DNA of 64,000 nt from an uncultured Eubacteriales bacterium (lineage in GTDB: Bacteria; Bacillota; Clostridia; Oscillospirales; CAG-272). Of this stretch, positions 31,030 through 39,567 are shown in pieces. Numbering within the stretch: position 1 is the first letter of the stretch; the number at the start of each line of letters is the position of its first letter. Made by a program: the position numbers and the translations under genes. The notes beneath the pieces are model-generated. The model saw nothing but the letters and a program-made list of their open reading frames with translations. It was not told the origin of the DNA and did no database searches. The stretch covers positions 11,582 through 75,581 of the forward strand of contig CAKSNQ010000004.1 in assembly GCA_934476315.1 (NCBI GenBank), given 5' to 3'.

Positions 31030-31215
31030 GGAGGGTCAAAAAAATTCAAAATGAATTTTTTCGACACCCCCGACGAAATTGGTCTTGGCAGCAGAACACC
31101 GCCGTTTTGCCAACAAAAGGTCGAAAAAGCAAGAATACAGGGGGAAAACGACCAAGATCGCGCAAAAAAGTCGGAATCCCGACCGACATTTTTGCAGGGC
31201 TATCCCCCCGGTCCA
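31030..31215 (+). repeat. Interspersed hairpin-ended repeat, copy C
   Basis: Starts with an imperfect hairpin (31031-31073, core AATTCAAAATGAATT) and has CCGCCGTTTTGCC, ACGACCAAGATCGC and TCCCGACCGACATTTT, as in copy A. The distal hairpin is missing or replaced. It sits past the 3' end of the DUF6472 gene. Confidence 0.75.
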
Positions 31216-31241
31216 CGCGGGCGGATTCTGCCGGACCGCTC

Positions 31242-31466
31242 TCAATTTTGTTTTCTGACGCTTTTATATTCGTCGTAGAACCGATAGTACGGGCACCGGG
31301 AGGTCCGGCGGGACAGGAACGCGACCTGTTCGTCCTCGTCCAGCGACATATTGCACACGTAGGCGTCTTCCTCGTCGTCGTAGTCATAGTAGACACAGCT
31401 CTCGCAGTTGGTCGGGCGCGTCTCCTTTTCGGTTTTCGGCTTGGTACGGTAACGTTCAAAATCCAT
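31242..31466 (-). CDS. DUF6472 family small Cys-rich protein
   Basis: 74 aa. Two Cys pairs (NCESCVYYDYDDEEDAYVC and SRCPYYRFYDEY) and an acidic centre are typical of DUF6472, a short clostridial protein that may bind zinc. It is 21 bp after coaD and probably co-transcribed. No function is known. Confidence 0.8.
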   Translation of the reverse strand: MDFERYRTKPKTEKETRPTNCESCVYYDYDDEEDAYVCNMSLDEDEQVAFLSRRTSRCPYYRFYDEYKSVRKQN

Positions 31467-31487
31467 TCTGTTCCTCCTGCCGCCCTG

Positions 31488-32057
31488 TCACCCGCGAAAC
31501 CGCCCCTGCGAAAAGCGTCCCTCGCGCTCCCACTGCCGCAAGCGTTCCGCGACGGCGGGCGGAAGAAATTCGTCCGGGATGTTCCCTTTCGCCAGTGCCT
31601 CGCGCACCCGCGTGGAGCTGACGGCGTCCAGCCGTGGGTCCGCCGGCAGATACAGCGTTTCGGCGCGGGAATTGTGCGCGCGGTTCCACAGGGCGTGCTG
31701 TTGTTCGTAGGCGTAGTCCTGCGCGTTCCGGATGCCCTTGACGATCACCGTCGCCCCCACGCGGTCGAACAGGTCGATCAGTCGCCCCTCCCCGGAGATC
31801 ACCGTGACATTTTCCATTTCCGCGCAGGCAAGGCGCAAAAGCTCCACCCGCACCTCCATCGGAAACAGGTACTGTTTACTTTGTGCCGACGCCACGTACG
31901 CGTGCATATCGTTGGTCATCATCGCGACGATCACCCGGTCAAACAGCGCCGCCGTCCGCGCGATGATGTTCATATGTCCTGCGGTCACGGGGTCGTAGCT
32001 TCCCGGGAGCAATGCCCGGCGCTCTCCCCACGTCCCGTCGATTTCGGTTTTTCTCAT
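31488..32057 (-). CDS. coaD: Pantetheine-phosphate adenylyltransferase
   Basis: 189 aa. Transfers AMP from ATP to 4'-phosphopantetheine in CoA synthesis. The nucleotidyltransferase motif is LLPGSYDPVTAGHMNII (T/HxGH with the first His as Thr, as is usual in CoaD) and the second motif is VSSTRVREAL. A 20-residue C-terminal tail (REGRFSQGRFRG) is slightly longer than usual. Overlaps rsmD by 4 bp (ATGA). Confidence 0.93.
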   Translation of the reverse strand: MRKTEIDGTWGERRALLPGSYDPVTAGHMNIIARTAALFDRVIVAMMTNDMHAYVASAQSKQYLFPMEVRVELLRLACAEMENVTVISGEGRLIDLFDRVGATVIVKGIRNAQDYAYEQQHALWNRAHNSRAETLYLPADPRLDAVSSTRVREALAKGNIPDEFLPPAVAERLRQWEREGRFSQGRFRG

Positions 32058-32659
32058 AGCGTCCCCTCGCTCTCCCGCGCGTCCGCCCCGCCCGCGTATT
32101 CCAGCAGCGTCATGTGAACTGCGGCGTACTTTCCGCGGCGCAGAACCGTGAATTTCCGCTCCAGCGAGGGATCGCTTTCAAAGATGTTTTCCTCCGCGCT
32201 CTCACAGATCAGGAGCGCGTCCCCGGTCAGCCAGCCATTCTCCGCCAGCAAGCGGAGCGCCGGGCAGACCAGGTGCGCGGCGTACGGCGGGTCAAGAATG
32301 ACCAGTCCGAACTGCGCCTCCGTCCCGGGGCATGGCCTGCCGACCACCGCGGTATAGTCCGCGCAGACGGCGGTACAGCAGGACGCCAGGTGCGTTCTTT
32401 CGATATTTTGACGCACGATTCCGATCGCCTCGCCCGACGCGTCCGCGAAAAGCGCCTCGCCCGCGCCGCGGCTGACGGCTTCCAGTCCCATCTGTCCCGA
32501 GCCGGCGAACAGATCCAGCACGCGACGCCCCGCCAGGCGGAACTGGATCATGGAGAACACCGCTTCCTTGGCGCGCTCGGTGGTCGGGCGCGTCACCCGG
32601 TCGTCCGGGAGCGTCAAGAGGTGCGTGCCGCGCGCGCGCCCCGTAATAATCCGCATCAT
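32054..32659 (-). CDS. rsmD: 16S rRNA (guanine-966-N2)-methyltransferase
   Basis: 201 aa. SAM-dependent methylation of G966 in 16S rRNA. N-terminal RIITGRARGTHLL and RPTTERAKEAVFSM, SAM motif VLDLFAGSGQMGLEAVSRGA and catalytic LDPPYA (the NPPY-type site as DPPY). The rsmD-coaD pairing is standard in Firmicutes. A start three bases downstream is equally possible. Confidence 0.93.
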   Translation of the reverse strand: MMRIITGRARGTHLLTLPDDRVTRPTTERAKEAVFSMIQFRLAGRRVLDLFAGSGQMGLEAVSRGAGEALFADASGEAIGIVRQNIERTHLASCCTAVCADYTAVVGRPCPGTEAQFGLVILDPPYAAHLVCPALRLLAENGWLTGDALLICESAEENIFESDPSLERKFTVLRRGKYAAVHMTLLEYAGGADARESEGTL

Positions 32660-32673
32660 GTCAGCGCCCTCGC

Positions 32674-33792
32674 TCAGACCGGTTCAATGCGGATGCCGAT
32701 GACGCCGAGCAGTTTCTCGCGCTCCACAGGATAGATGCTCCGCATGGTGCTGACGAACTCCCGCCGTCCCATACCGGGGAAGCCCAGCTCCTCCGGCGTC
32801 ACGCGGTCGTAGAGGTCCCCGAAGCTGTCACCGGCGATCAGCTCCGTCACCCTGCCCCGCAAAAACTCGCCGTTCGGCTTCTGGAGCTGAACGGTATCGC
32901 CCACGCGGATGTTACGCCGCTTTTCGTCCAGGCACCGGATCTCAATGCGCTTGCCACCGCGCAGGAACGCGTCAAAAAACTCCGGCTTGACCTCCATGGT
33001 ATGGAGCACGCGGTCGTCGCTGCGACAGAGCACCTCGAGAGCGACAAGAAAGGTATTCTGCCGCCCGGTGTCGTGGTCGTTGTAGAACACTTCGTCGTAA
33101 ATATCCTGCTCGCGCAGCTTGTCCCCGGCGTACAGAATCTCGCCGAAGCCCTTCCCGCGGCATTTTGCCACAGCAGCCATGGCGGAGCACTGCGTCTCAA
33201 CGACGCGGCACCCCTCGGAGCGGCGGTAAGCGACCATTTCATGCGACTCGCGGTAGGGACCATCGGTCGTCCAGGTGATGCACCGCTCGTAGGGAATCTT
33301 GCGGATTTTCAAAATATTTCTCGCCTTTTCGATGTACTTATCCTCCAGGTCGATATACCTCTCCGCGTGCAGGTAGTGGTACGACGCGCCCTCCGCGCGC
33401 AGAGCGCGCACCGGGAGGATAATCGTGCCGCTCTGGATATCCGGGTCAACGATGCCACAGCTGTCGCAGGCAATCACGACCTCGGCGCCGTGTCCGTAAA
33501 GGAAGTCGATCTGCTTCGCCGCGCCGCCCGCGCCGAGAACGCCCTGCGTCGCGCACAGAATGTAGCCCTCGACCTGCGCCTGATAGATCGGGAACGAGCG
33601 CATTTCGGTCACGTAATCCTCGACCTGCTCGGCGTGATAATGCTCGACAAACGCCGTGAGAATCTCCTCAAAATACGTCACAAGGCACAGCCGCGGCAAG
33701 GTTTTCTCCGGCGTCTCCGGGGAAAGGTACACCTTTTGCTCCGTGCTGAATTCCAAAAGCGGACATTCATTTTTTACGATTGCCATTTCCAT
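32674..33792 (-). CDS. Nucleoside phosphorylase fused to an ASCH domain
   Basis: 372 aa. Residues about 1-250 are a nucleoside phosphorylase I fold, closest to the uridine/purine types: GAGGAAKQIDFLYGHGAEVVIACDSCG and the nucleoside-binding WTTDGPYRES with EGCRVVETQCSAMAAVA. Residues about 270-372 are an ASCH domain (MEVKPEFFDAFLRGGKRIEIR, VGDTVQLQKPNGE, FLRGRVTELI), a beta-barrel that binds RNA or modified nucleotides. The start at 33792 has GGAG five bases upstream. Likely role is salvage or clean-up of a modified nucleoside; the fusion is inferred to be functional because both halves are intact. Confidence 0.8.
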   Translation of the reverse strand: MEMAIVKNECPLLEFSTEQKVYLSPETPEKTLPRLCLVTYFEEILTAFVEHYHAEQVEDYVTEMRSFPIYQAQVEGYILCATQGVLGAGGAAKQIDFLYGHGAEVVIACDSCGIVDPDIQSGTIILPVRALRAEGASYHYLHAERYIDLEDKYIEKARNILKIRKIPYERCITWTTDGPYRESHEMVAYRRSEGCRVVETQCSAMAAVAKCRGKGFGEILYAGDKLREQDIYDEVFYNDHDTGRQNTFLVALEVLCRSDDRVLHTMEVKPEFFDAFLRGGKRIEIRCLDEKRRNIRVGDTVQLQKPNGEFLRGRVTELIAGDSFGDLYDRVTPEELGFPGMGRREFVSTMRSIYPVEREKLLGVIGIRIEPV

Positions 33793-33812
33793 CAACGCTC
33801 CTTTGTGTGAAA

Positions 33813-35714
33813 TCAATCTCCCGCGTCGCCCGCGGCGTCGGGATGAAAATATGCATAAACCAGTCGCGCATCGCGCGCGGAAATTCCGCTCACCGCCGAG
33901 AGGGTCGCCTCGTCCGCCGCCTTGATCGCCCCAAGGGTTCCGAGCGCGCGGAGCAGTGCGGACGCCTTGGCGGGGCCGATGCCGGGAATGTTCTCCAGCG
34001 AGGAGCGCCGAAGCGTCTTTCGCTTTGCTGCGTCCATGCGGGAGACGGTGTAGCGGTGCACCTCCTCCTGAATCCGATACAAGAGCAGGAACACCTGTTT
34101 TTCCCGCGCGATGCTGATCTCCTCGTGCTCGGTGCACAGCGCCCGGGTCTTGTGAAAGTCATCCTTGACCATGCCGAACACGGGAATTTCCAGTCCCATT
34201 TGCGCCATCAACTCGCGCACCACGCCGACGTGTCCCCGCCCGCCGTCCAGAAGAATGAGGTCGGGGTACGCGCCGAAGCTCTCCTCGCTCTTCCCCTCCG
34301 TAAGGTAGGACAGTCTGCGCGCGAGCGCCTCCCGCATGCTGGCGTAGTCGTCCGCCTTGCCCTCGACCCCGCGGATGCGGAACGTGCGGTAGTCCGCGCG
34401 GTGGAACTGCCCGTCGCGGCACACGATCATGCCCGCGGTCAGGTGCTCCGCCCCGAGGTTGGAGATGTCGTACGCCTCGATGCGCTCGGGGTAGGTCTCC
34501 AGGTGGCAGAGCTGAGCCAGCCGCAACAGCGCGCCCTCGTCCCGACGGCTGTTTTCACGGTAACGCATCGCCCGCTCCCTGGCGTTTTCCTCCACCATGT
34601 GGCACAGCGTGCGCAATTCTCCGCGTTCGGGGACGCGGATGTTCACGTGCCGCCCCGCGAGCCCGGTCAGATAGCTTGCCATCATTTCGCGATCCTGCGT
34701 ATCCGCCGGGAACGAGAGCAGAACCTCGGGCGGAACGTACGTCCGTACCCGATAGTGCTCGCAGAGGAACGAGATGACGTCCGCCGCGTCGGTGATCTGG
34801 TCGCGGTCAAACAGGAACTCCGCCTTGTCTGCCAGCGCCCCGTTCCGGATATAAAAGACCGACAGGCAGGCGCAGATGTCATCACTGTAAAGCGCCGTGA
34901 CATCCCGGTCCACGCCGGGCGCGGCAACGACCTTTTGCTTTTCCGACAGGCGGTCGAGCGCCCTCAGAGTGTCGCGCAGCTGTGCCGCCGCCTCAAAGCG
35001 CTCCTGCGCGGCGCACAGGAGCATCTGCTCCTCCACCCGCCGCCGAACGTCGCCGCCGCGACCGTTCAGAATATCCGACGCCATATCGATCAGATGCAGG
35101 TATTCCTCCTGCGACGCCCCGCTGCAGCACACGCCGCAGCAACGCCCCATCTGATAATAAATGCACGGGCGCACCCTGCCGATGTCCCGCGGGAAGCTGT
35201 GCTTGCAGGTAGGCAGACGCAGGACGCGCGAGAGGGTATCGATGACGGAATAGACCGTGGCGACGCCCGAATACGGTCCGAAGTATTTTCCCCGGTCGGC
35301 GTTTCGCTTGCGTGTCATGACGATGCGCGGGTACGCCTCCGCCGTAATCTTGATATACGGATAGGATTTCGCGTCCTTGAGACGGATATTGTAGCGCGGC
35401 GTATGCTGTTTGATGAGCGTATTTTCCAATGTGAGCGCTTCCATCTCGGTATCGCAGAGATAATAATCGAAATTTGCCACCCGCGCGACCATTTTTTCGG
35501 TCTTGATGTTTTTCCCGCTGTTCTGAAAGTACTGGGAGACGCGGTTTTTGAGCTTGCGCGACTTCCCGACGTAAATAATCTTTCCCGTGCGGTCGCGCAT
35601 CAGATACACCCCGGGGCACAGCGGCAGGCGGTTGGCTTTTTTCAGGAGCTCCTCCCGGTTAAGGCAGACAAACGGCTCCTCCGACGGACGCGGCGCGTCC
35701 GGTTGATCGGTCAT
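33813..35714 (-). CDS. uvrC: Excinuclease ABC subunit C
   Basis: 633 aa. Makes the 3' and 5' incisions in nucleotide excision repair. GIY-YIG domain at the N-terminus (PGVYLMRDRTGKIIYVGKS), UVR motif near residues 205-240, RNase H-like nuclease domain (EAYDISNLGAEHLTAGMIV, ILLDGGRGHVG), and a C-terminal helix-hairpin-helix (LENIPGIGPAKASALLRALG). Start at 35714 follows GGAAAGGAGGCACACCG. Confidence 0.95.
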   Translation of the reverse strand: MTDQPDAPRPSEEPFVCLNREELLKKANRLPLCPGVYLMRDRTGKIIYVGKSRKLKNRVSQYFQNSGKNIKTEKMVARVANFDYYLCDTEMEALTLENTLIKQHTPRYNIRLKDAKSYPYIKITAEAYPRIVMTRKRNADRGKYFGPYSGVATVYSVIDTLSRVLRLPTCKHSFPRDIGRVRPCIYYQMGRCCGVCCSGASQEEYLHLIDMASDILNGRGGDVRRRVEEQMLLCAAQERFEAAAQLRDTLRALDRLSEKQKVVAAPGVDRDVTALYSDDICACLSVFYIRNGALADKAEFLFDRDQITDAADVISFLCEHYRVRTYVPPEVLLSFPADTQDREMMASYLTGLAGRHVNIRVPERGELRTLCHMVEENARERAMRYRENSRRDEGALLRLAQLCHLETYPERIEAYDISNLGAEHLTAGMIVCRDGQFHRADYRTFRIRGVEGKADDYASMREALARRLSYLTEGKSEESFGAYPDLILLDGGRGHVGVVRELMAQMGLEIPVFGMVKDDFHKTRALCTEHEEISIAREKQVFLLLYRIQEEVHRYTVSRMDAAKRKTLRRSSLENIPGIGPAKASALLRALGTLGAIKAADEATLSAVSGISARDARLVYAYFHPDAAGDAGD

Positions 35715-35790
35715 CGGTGTGCCTCCTTTCCATAATCACGCGGCAAGCCGCCGGGAACATATCAAAAATCAAAAAATCAAAACAAATACA

Positions 35791-35864
35791 AAAAGGACGG
35801 CACCGAGCACCTGCACCCCACCGGTGCCCGACGAAAAACTTCGCCGCGGCGCTCACGCCGTCCT
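35791..35864 (-). terminator. Terminator after the HPr gene
   Basis: On the minus strand AGGACGGC pairs with GCCGTCCTTTTTG across a loop that itself contains the hairpin CGGGCACCGG...CTCGGTGCC. Confidence 0.7.
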
Positions 35865-35897
35865 CTGTCCGATCGGGATTCCGACCCTGACGCGTAT

Positions 35898-36161
35898 TTA
35901 TTCAACGAAACCGCTTTCCACAAGCTGCTGCAAGCCGTCCAGTGCCTTGACCTCGTCCGGTCCGTCCGCGATCAACGTGATCGACATTCCTTTGGCGATT
36001 CCGAGGGACAGTACACCGAGCAGACTCTTGGCGTTCACGCGGCGGTCGTCCTTCTCAACCCAAATCGTGCTGTGATAGGCATTCGCTTTCTGAATGAAAA
36101 AGGTCGCCGGTCTTGCATGCAGACCGCTGGCGTTGGTGACAACAATATCGCGGGAAATCAT
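35898..36161 (-). CDS. ptsH: HPr-family phosphocarrier protein
   Basis: 87 aa. Active-site His lies in ASGLHARPATFF (His-15 equivalent) and the regulatory Ser-46 region is NAKSLLGVLSLGI, so it can be both a PTS carrier and an HPr-kinase target for carbon catabolite control. The start at 36161 (MISRDIVVTNASG) is set by the domain N-terminus. No PTS gene is adjacent; a Crh-like purely regulatory role is excluded by the intact His. Confidence 0.92.
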   Translation of the reverse strand: MISRDIVVTNASGLHARPATFFIQKANAYHSTIWVEKDDRRVNAKSLLGVLSLGIAKGMSITLIADGPDEVKALDGLQQLVESGFVE

Positions 36162-36249
36162 AATAGCATTGACTCTCCTGTTTCCTGAAATCAAAAAACA
36201 TCGCAAAGATTTCCGCCGATCTGCACACGACCGACGGTTATCCCCTCTT

Positions 36250-36278
36250 AGTATACCAAAAAACGTGACTAAAATCAA
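36250..36278 (-). promoter_or_regulatory. Promoter of the HPr gene
   Basis: TTGATT (36278-36273), 17 bp, TATACT (36255-36250) on the minus strand. Confidence 0.75.
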
Positions 36279-36319
36279 GAAAAAGTTTATTGTGCTTTTT
36301 CATAAATTTTCGCCGGGCG

Positions 36320-36368
36320 CGGGGCGCATTATGTCATATAATTCACATAGTTCAAAGCGCCCCGCACG
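36320..36368 (-). other. Long-range inverted repeat after the DUF4330-like genes
   Basis: GCGGGGCGC and GCGCCCCGC arms (9 bp) flank an AT-rich 28-nt loop just past the stop at 36377. There is no T-run, so this is a weak terminator at best. Confidence 0.45.
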
Positions 36369-36376
36369 TCGCGCAG

Positions 36377-36916
36377 TCACTCCTGCACCTGCTCCAGCGA
36401 CTGCACCGTCAGGACAAACGACGCCCGCTCGGTGTGCACATGGATTCTCTGCCCGGGGGAGATGACCGTCGTTCCGTTCAGATAAAAAACACCCGTGTCG
36501 TGCAGAATTCCGAGGCAGGTCAACTGCCCCGTGGCGTCGAGCCGCGAGGCATCGGGAACCTCCACGGTAACGGGCGCCCCGTCCGCGTCTGTGAGCGTCA
36601 CCCGTGCGCTTTGCGTTGCGAACGGCGACACTCCTGTCGCTCCCGGGTGGCGGTTGAGGGTTCCGATCCGCTCCTCCGTCCCGTCTATGAAAACCACGTC
36701 GTCCTCCGAAATGAAATTCAGCCGGGTCGCCTCGACATTTTCCACCTCAAAGGTCATAACCATCCGGATCTCCTCGTTCGCCCCGACGGAGCGGTGAAGC
36801 CGGAAATAGCGATACCCGATCGCCGCCAGCGCCGCCACCAGAAGAAGAATGATCGCCGTATCCAGAACGTTTCCGCGCTTGCTCAGGCGCACCGCGTTCT
36901 TGTCCTCTGTTTTCAC
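36377..36916 (-). CDS. DUF4330-like membrane-anchored protein (second copy)
   Basis: 179 aa. Short cytoplasmic N-terminus, one transmembrane helix (NVLDTAIILLLVAALAAIGY; residues about 16-36) and an extracytoplasmic beta-rich domain. The pattern of a basic N-terminus followed by x-VLD-x-x-I-I-L-L matches DUF4330 proteins. It overlaps the upstream paralogue by 4 bp. Function is unknown; the pair sits after an O-antigen ligase family gene, so a cell-envelope role is plausible. Confidence 0.6.
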   Translation of the reverse strand: MKTEDKNAVRLSKRGNVLDTAIILLLVAALAAIGYRYFRLHRSVGANEEIRMVMTFEVENVEATRLNFISEDDVVFIDGTEERIGTLNRHPGATGVSPFATQSARVTLTDADGAPVTVEVPDASRLDATGQLTCLGILHDTGVFYLNGTTVISPGQRIHVHTERASFVLTVQSLEQVQE

Positions 36917-37491
36917 GGCTCATCCCTCCTTTCCGTCACCCGCAGGTCCGTGCAGTCCGCCGCACCGAAATATCCGGGAAAGCGCACGTTGAGGGTATCG
37001 CCCACGCGAAACGCCTCGCCGCCCACCATGTACCCGGTTCCCGTCTGAAAGGCTGCCTGCGCCGTCACCGTGACGGTGATATCGACCCGCGACGCGTCCT
37101 CGGTCCATACGCCCACACCGCTCTCGCCCTCCGCCTGCGCGGGAAGATAGCGCAACACCCGATGGGGCGTCCGACTGCACGCTGTGACCGTTCCGATCTC
37201 TCCGCCGGCTTCGGTCAGAGCGGTGTCGCCGGTCGCCACCGCGTCGGCAAAGCGGCTGTCCACACCGGAAAACACCAGCACATAGCTGATCGTGCACGGC
37301 TCGCCGTCCTCGGACAGTCCGAGCAGACCGGACACATGAACACCGAAGATCGGCAACGCAATCGCCAGAAGGACAATGAAAATGATGAAAATATCAAACA
37401 CATTCAGAATCCTGCGCTCTCCGTGTCGTGCGCGTCCGACGTATCCCCCCGGCGCGTGCTCGCTCCCCCTTATTTTTTTATCCTCTGCCAT
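36913..37491 (-). CDS. DUF4330-like membrane-anchored protein (first copy)
   Basis: 192 aa from the ATG at 37491 (MAEDKKIRGSEHAPGG), preceded by AAAGGATTGTTGAA. One transmembrane helix (NVFDIFIIFIVLLAIALPIF, residues about 30-50) and an external beta domain with repeated VTVTVTAQAAF and GDTLNVRFPG stretches. It resembles the next gene in layout, indicating a duplication. Co-transcribed with the upstream ligase-family gene (22-bp gap). Confidence 0.6.
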   Translation of the reverse strand: MAEDKKIRGSEHAPGGYVGRARHGERRILNVFDIFIIFIVLLAIALPIFGVHVSGLLGLSEDGEPCTISYVLVFSGVDSRFADAVATGDTALTEAGGEIGTVTACSRTPHRVLRYLPAQAEGESGVGVWTEDASRVDITVTVTAQAAFQTGTGYMVGGEAFRVGDTLNVRFPGYFGAADCTDLRVTERRDEP

Positions 37492-37513
37492 TTCAACAAT
37501 CCTTTCCCCGGCA

Positions 37514-39481
37514 TCACAGGAAGCGAATGGTCGCCTCGCCCTGTGTTTTTTCATTATATACCGGATTGTATTCCCGTTCCGCCTCGTACGTCCCGACCCG
37601 GATGCGGGCATTGACCAGTCCCATCACCGCCCAGAACAGGAAGAAGATACGGTAATTATACCAAACGTCATCAAAACACCCCATGAGCAGGATTCCCGCG
37701 ATTCCCGCGATTCCCGCCAGCAGGGTCATGGAAGCCGAGCGCGTTGCCGCCAGGCGGTAATATTCCAGCGCGCGGCGCAACCACAAAAGCAAAATCAAGG
37801 CAAAAGCGACCAGCCCCGCCACGCCAAACGCGCACAAAAGCTGCAGATACAGGCTGTGCGCATGCATTGCCTGCTCTATCCCGGGAAGCGCGTAGTTCAC
37901 GTACACCGCCCGGAATGCGTCCTCGCCGACGCCGACGCCGCAGAACCACCAGTCGCCGAGCATCCGTTCCACTCCGTCCCACAGGTACAGGCGATAGCGG
38001 ATGGAGCTGTCCGCGGTACTGCCGATGCTGGCGAAGCGACGCAGGAGCTGTTCGGGCAGGAAGTGAACCGTCGCCACGACCGGAACGCTCAGAAGAGCCG
38101 TCCAGCTCAGGGCGCGGTGACTGGTCAGGAGCAGGAAGATCAAAGCGGGAAGAATCGCCCCGAGCCACGCTCCGCGCGACCAGGTAAAGATCAGGCACAT
38201 GGTCATCGCGCAGGCGGACAGCAGACACCCGAAGACCCGAATGACCCGCCGCTGCCGGAGCATGGCGGAGAGGGTAAACGGGAGGATCAGCACGAGGTAT
38301 TCCGCCAGCATGTTCGGGTTGTCGAGCGTGGAATACACCCTGCCCCCGATGTCGGAAAACAGCGACAGATCCAGATACTGCGCCGTCAGATCACCGAAAA
38401 AGTACTGCCAGAGTCCGATCAGCGACACCGGAACCGCGCCGATCAGAAGCGCGCAGACCACGCGGGAAATATCCTTTTCCGAGCGCACAAGATTGGAGAC
38501 CATAAACCAAATCATCAAAAGGCAGGCGTAGGTCAGCGCACTGCGCAACGACGCGGAGCCGCCCCGGCTGACAAGACCGCCGAAGAGGAACAGCGCCAGC
38601 AGTGCAATCACAGCGCCATCCACAAGAGACATGCGGAACACCCGCTTGCCGCAGATGATCTTGCCGACATAGGAAAGGAGCGTCAGCGCCACAACGGCGA
38701 GGAGCACCAGCGTCGGATGGGGGACAAGCCCCAGAAGCGGCGCGATCAGAAGCGCGGTCAGCATCCCGATCTCCGGGCTGTGCATGACCAGGCACACGAA
38801 AACCACGAGTGCCGCCACTGCGAGAATCCGGTAGGGCGGGACCCAGATGGTCAGCGCTCCGCAGATGGCGGACAGCGCCAGCGCCAGCGCGTAGTATTCC
38901 CTGCCGTTCTCCTCGTACGGCGTCGCCCCGCTCTCCCGCAGTCCCAGCCCGTCAACGAACAGCGCGTACGCGAGATGACTGCGGTGCAGTGCGTGGATCA
39001 GCGACATTCTGGAAGAAAACAGCGGCAGGGAGAAAACGACCATCACCGCTCCGGTCAGCATGCAGGAAAGATTGGTCCGGTCGGGAGCGATACTGCGCAT
39101 GACAAAGTACGCAATCACGCTGTATCCGCCGAAAAACAGGAAGAATATCGCATAGGTGTTCAGCCCCGTCCCGAGCAGTCCCCGCAAAAGGCGGGAGATC
39201 GCGCGGCAGACCGTGCTGTTTTCGATCATCGACGAAAAGCCCATGCGGAAGCGGAAGCCGGGGCGATCACTGCGTTTGCGTTGGCTGTGCGCCATCCGGT
39301 AAAGCTTTCCCTGCCGCGCCGCCTGTTCGGTACGACTGTATGACGACAGGTAGCGTCCGACCGCGCTCTCGCAGATCACACCGTAAAGCCAGGCTGAGAC
39401 GCGGTACAGGTAATACAGGATAAAGCCCTGTCGCGCGCGCCGCTGGCGCTCATATTGCTTTTTGTCGGGTACCCGATTCAA
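37514..39481 (-). CDS. O-antigen ligase/Wzy_C family membrane protein
   Basis: 655 aa. I place the start at a TTG (39481), nine bases after GAGGAGG, because no ATG or GTG with a ribosome site gives a complete protein. After about 85 basic residues there are roughly a dozen transmembrane helices. The large loop with FTWSRGAWLGAILP and the later LYLWDGVERMLGDWWFCGVGVGEDAF, AMHAHSLYLQLLCAFG are hallmarks of the Wzy_C domain. It likely polymerises or ligates a surface glycan. A run of three 9-bp repeats encodes GIAGIAGI near the C-terminus. Next to DUF4330-like genes. Confidence 0.8.
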   Translation of the reverse strand: MNRVPDKKQYERQRRARQGFILYYLYRVSAWLYGVICESAVGRYLSSYSRTEQAARQGKLYRMAHSQRKRSDRPGFRFRMGFSSMIENSTVCRAISRLLRGLLGTGLNTYAIFFLFFGGYSVIAYFVMRSIAPDRTNLSCMLTGAVMVVFSLPLFSSRMSLIHALHRSHLAYALFVDGLGLRESGATPYEENGREYYALALALSAICGALTIWVPPYRILAVAALVVFVCLVMHSPEIGMLTALLIAPLLGLVPHPTLVLLAVVALTLLSYVGKIICGKRVFRMSLVDGAVIALLALFLFGGLVSRGGSASLRSALTYACLLMIWFMVSNLVRSEKDISRVVCALLIGAVPVSLIGLWQYFFGDLTAQYLDLSLFSDIGGRVYSTLDNPNMLAEYLVLILPFTLSAMLRQRRVIRVFGCLLSACAMTMCLIFTWSRGAWLGAILPALIFLLLTSHRALSWTALLSVPVVATVHFLPEQLLRRFASIGSTADSSIRYRLYLWDGVERMLGDWWFCGVGVGEDAFRAVYVNYALPGIEQAMHAHSLYLQLLCAFGVAGLVAFALILLLWLRRALEYYRLAATRSASMTLLAGIAGIAGILLMGCFDDVWYNYRIFFLFWAVMGLVNARIRVGTYEAEREYNPVYNEKTQGEATIRFL

Positions 39482-39567
39482 GCCAAGGTCCCTCCTCTCA
39501 TTCGTTTTTATCCCGGATTTTCCGTGGACACCGGCACCTTGCGGCAACACGGACGCCGCCGGGAAAT

